Source of the DNA: an uncultured SAR116 cluster alpha proteobacterium
GTDB lineage: Bacteria; Pseudomonadota; Alphaproteobacteria; Puniceispirillales; Marisalimonadaceae
DNA: 61,564 bases
NCBI GenBank assembly: GCA_902595145.1
Contig: CACJOU010000009.1
Span: 1 to 61,564 of the forward strand
Direction: 5' to 3'
Below the pieces are notes generated by a model, which was given only the letters and a program-made list of their open reading frames with translations, was not told the DNA's origin and did no database searches. Position 1 is the stretch's first letter; every line of letters starts with the position of its first letter. The translations under genes were made by a program, and so were the position numbers. Shown piece after piece: positions 60,904 to 61,564 of this stretch.

Positions 60904-61564
60904 ATGAAAGATAAATATGTTTTGGTCACTGGAAGTTCAAGTGGAATAGGTTATGAAATAACTTTAAAACTTCTTGATTCAGGAGCAAAGGTAATTGGAA
61001 TAGCTAGAAATCATGATAGATATAAACTAGAAAATAAGAATTATACAAAATACAAATGTGATGTAAGTGCTCATCAGAAATTAGAAATACTTTTGAAACA
61101 AATTTTAAAAAAACATCCTCAAATTAATTGTTTCGTAAGTAATGCAGGTTATGGTGATTTTGGTCCTCTAGAAAATTTTTCAACATTGCAAATCAAGAAT
61201 TTCATTGCTACAAATTTAACCTCACATATGGTCATGACAAAACTTTTAATACCCCACTTTAAAAGAATTAAAATAGGAGACATAATTTTTATTGGATCTG
61301 AAGCAGGGTTGTTAGGTACAAAAAATGGAAGTCTTTATTGTACTGCAAAATTCGGATTAAGAGGTTTTTCTGAGGCATTAAGTAAGGATGTTGCGAACAA
61401 AAATATAAGGGTAAGTATAATTAACCCTGGCATGATTAGGACTGATTTTTTTGAAAATTTAAATTTTGAACCGGGTAATGAAGAGGAAAACGCTATAGAT
61501 ATTAAAGATGTGTCATCCACAGTGGTTTATATTCTAGGTTTAAGTAGAAGCACCATTGTAGATG
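60904..61564 (+). CDS. Short-chain dehydrogenase/reductase, cut by the window end
   Basis: The reading frame starts at ATG 60904, 18 nt after the radical SAM gene, and runs open to the last base (220 codons visible). Features: cofactor motif TGSSSGIG (9-16), NAG at 80-82, catalytic S132, Y145-C-T-A-K149 and NPG turn. It is a classical SDR with all catalytic residues, unlike the SDR at 5.5-6.2 kb. Partial at the 3' end only. Substrate unknown. It seems to be the third gene of the nucleosidase/radical SAM cassette. Confidence 0.9.
   Translation, partial: MKDKYVLVTGSSSGIGYEITLKLLDSGAKVIGIARNHDRYKLENKNYTKYKCDVSAHQKLEILLKQILKKHPQINCFVSNAGYGDFGPLENFSTLQIKNFIATNLTSHMVMTKLLIPHFKRIKIGDIIFIGSEAGLLGTKNGSLYCTAKFGLRGFSEALSKDVANKNIRVSIINPGMIRTDFFENLNFEPGNEEENAIDIKDVSSTVVYILGLSRSTIVD

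Noticed and set aside
1-61564. CRISPR arrays, insertion sequences, prophage genes
   Set aside because: No regularly spaced repeats, transposase, integrase or phage structural genes were seen in any frame.

Overview
The window is a dense, AT-rich stretch of a bacterial chromosome, almost certainly from a small-genome, probably marine, member of the Alphaproteobacteria. The argument is gene order rather than one marker. It holds SUV3-like helicase / S4 protein / fdxA / carD, then xseB-ispA-dxs-tlyA, fabI-aroC beside pdxH, mlaD / DUF2155 / aat / accC-accB-aroQ / DsbA-like, M48 peptidase-rne facing amiC-mrcA-prfB, and cysteine desulfurase-fdx-mnmA. All are typical alphaproteobacterial neighbourhoods. 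A GAAC-N7-GAAC LexA site before umuDC agrees. I cannot name the genus from sequence alone.

Layout. 1-6.2 kb: the end of a class III CoA-transferase, a 3-hydroxyisobutyrate-dehydrogenase-like enzyme, a barrel-only inverse autotransporter followed 1 nt later by a secreted cysteine-containing protein, then (minus strand) an SDR and a thiamine-diphosphate enzyme. 6.3-15.5 kb: helicase, S4 protein, FdxA, CarD, a proline-iminopeptidase-like hydrolase, and the isoprenoid set xseB-ispA-dxs-tlyA. 15.5-21.7 kb: aroC, fabI, a glycine-zipper protein, pdxH, an MFS transporter, an M20 amidohydrolase and a small membrane protein. 21.8-29.6 kb: SOS-controlled umuDC, a D,D-carboxypeptidase with SPOR domain, clpS-clpA, a FemAB-like protein and RidA. 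29.6-33.6 kb: B12-dependent ribonucleotide reductase and a 403-bp leader with two perfect DnaA boxes. 33.6-41.6 kb: mlaD, DUF2155, aat, accCB, aroQ, a DsbA-like oxidoreductase, an M48 peptidase and RNase E/G. 42-52.5 kb: amidase, PBP1A, RF2, Bcp, an AsmA-like giant protein, TyrS and a hydrolase. 52.7-56.7 kb: a sulfur operon, cysE-cysteine desulfurase-fdx-mnmA-VOC protein. 56.8 kb: elongator tRNA-Met. 57.2-61.6 kb: an accessory-looking plus-strand run of two orphan genes, a GFA-family protein, a GT2 glycosyltransferase, a nucleosidase-like protein, a spore-photoproduct-lyase-like radical SAM protein and an SDR cut off by the window end.

How they work together. Most of the window is housekeeping: envelope (FabI, AccBC, PBP1A, amidase, carboxypeptidase, MlaD, AsmA-like), proteolysis (ClpSA with Aat, the N-degron branch), isoprenoid and aromatic precursors, and tRNA thiolation fed by a local cysteine and sulfur supply. 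The two places that look new are the surface pair at 2.0-3.8 kb and the nucleosidase / radical SAM / SDR cassette after the tRNA at 59.0-61.6 kb. Functions come from motifs and gene order read by eye; no database search was possible.
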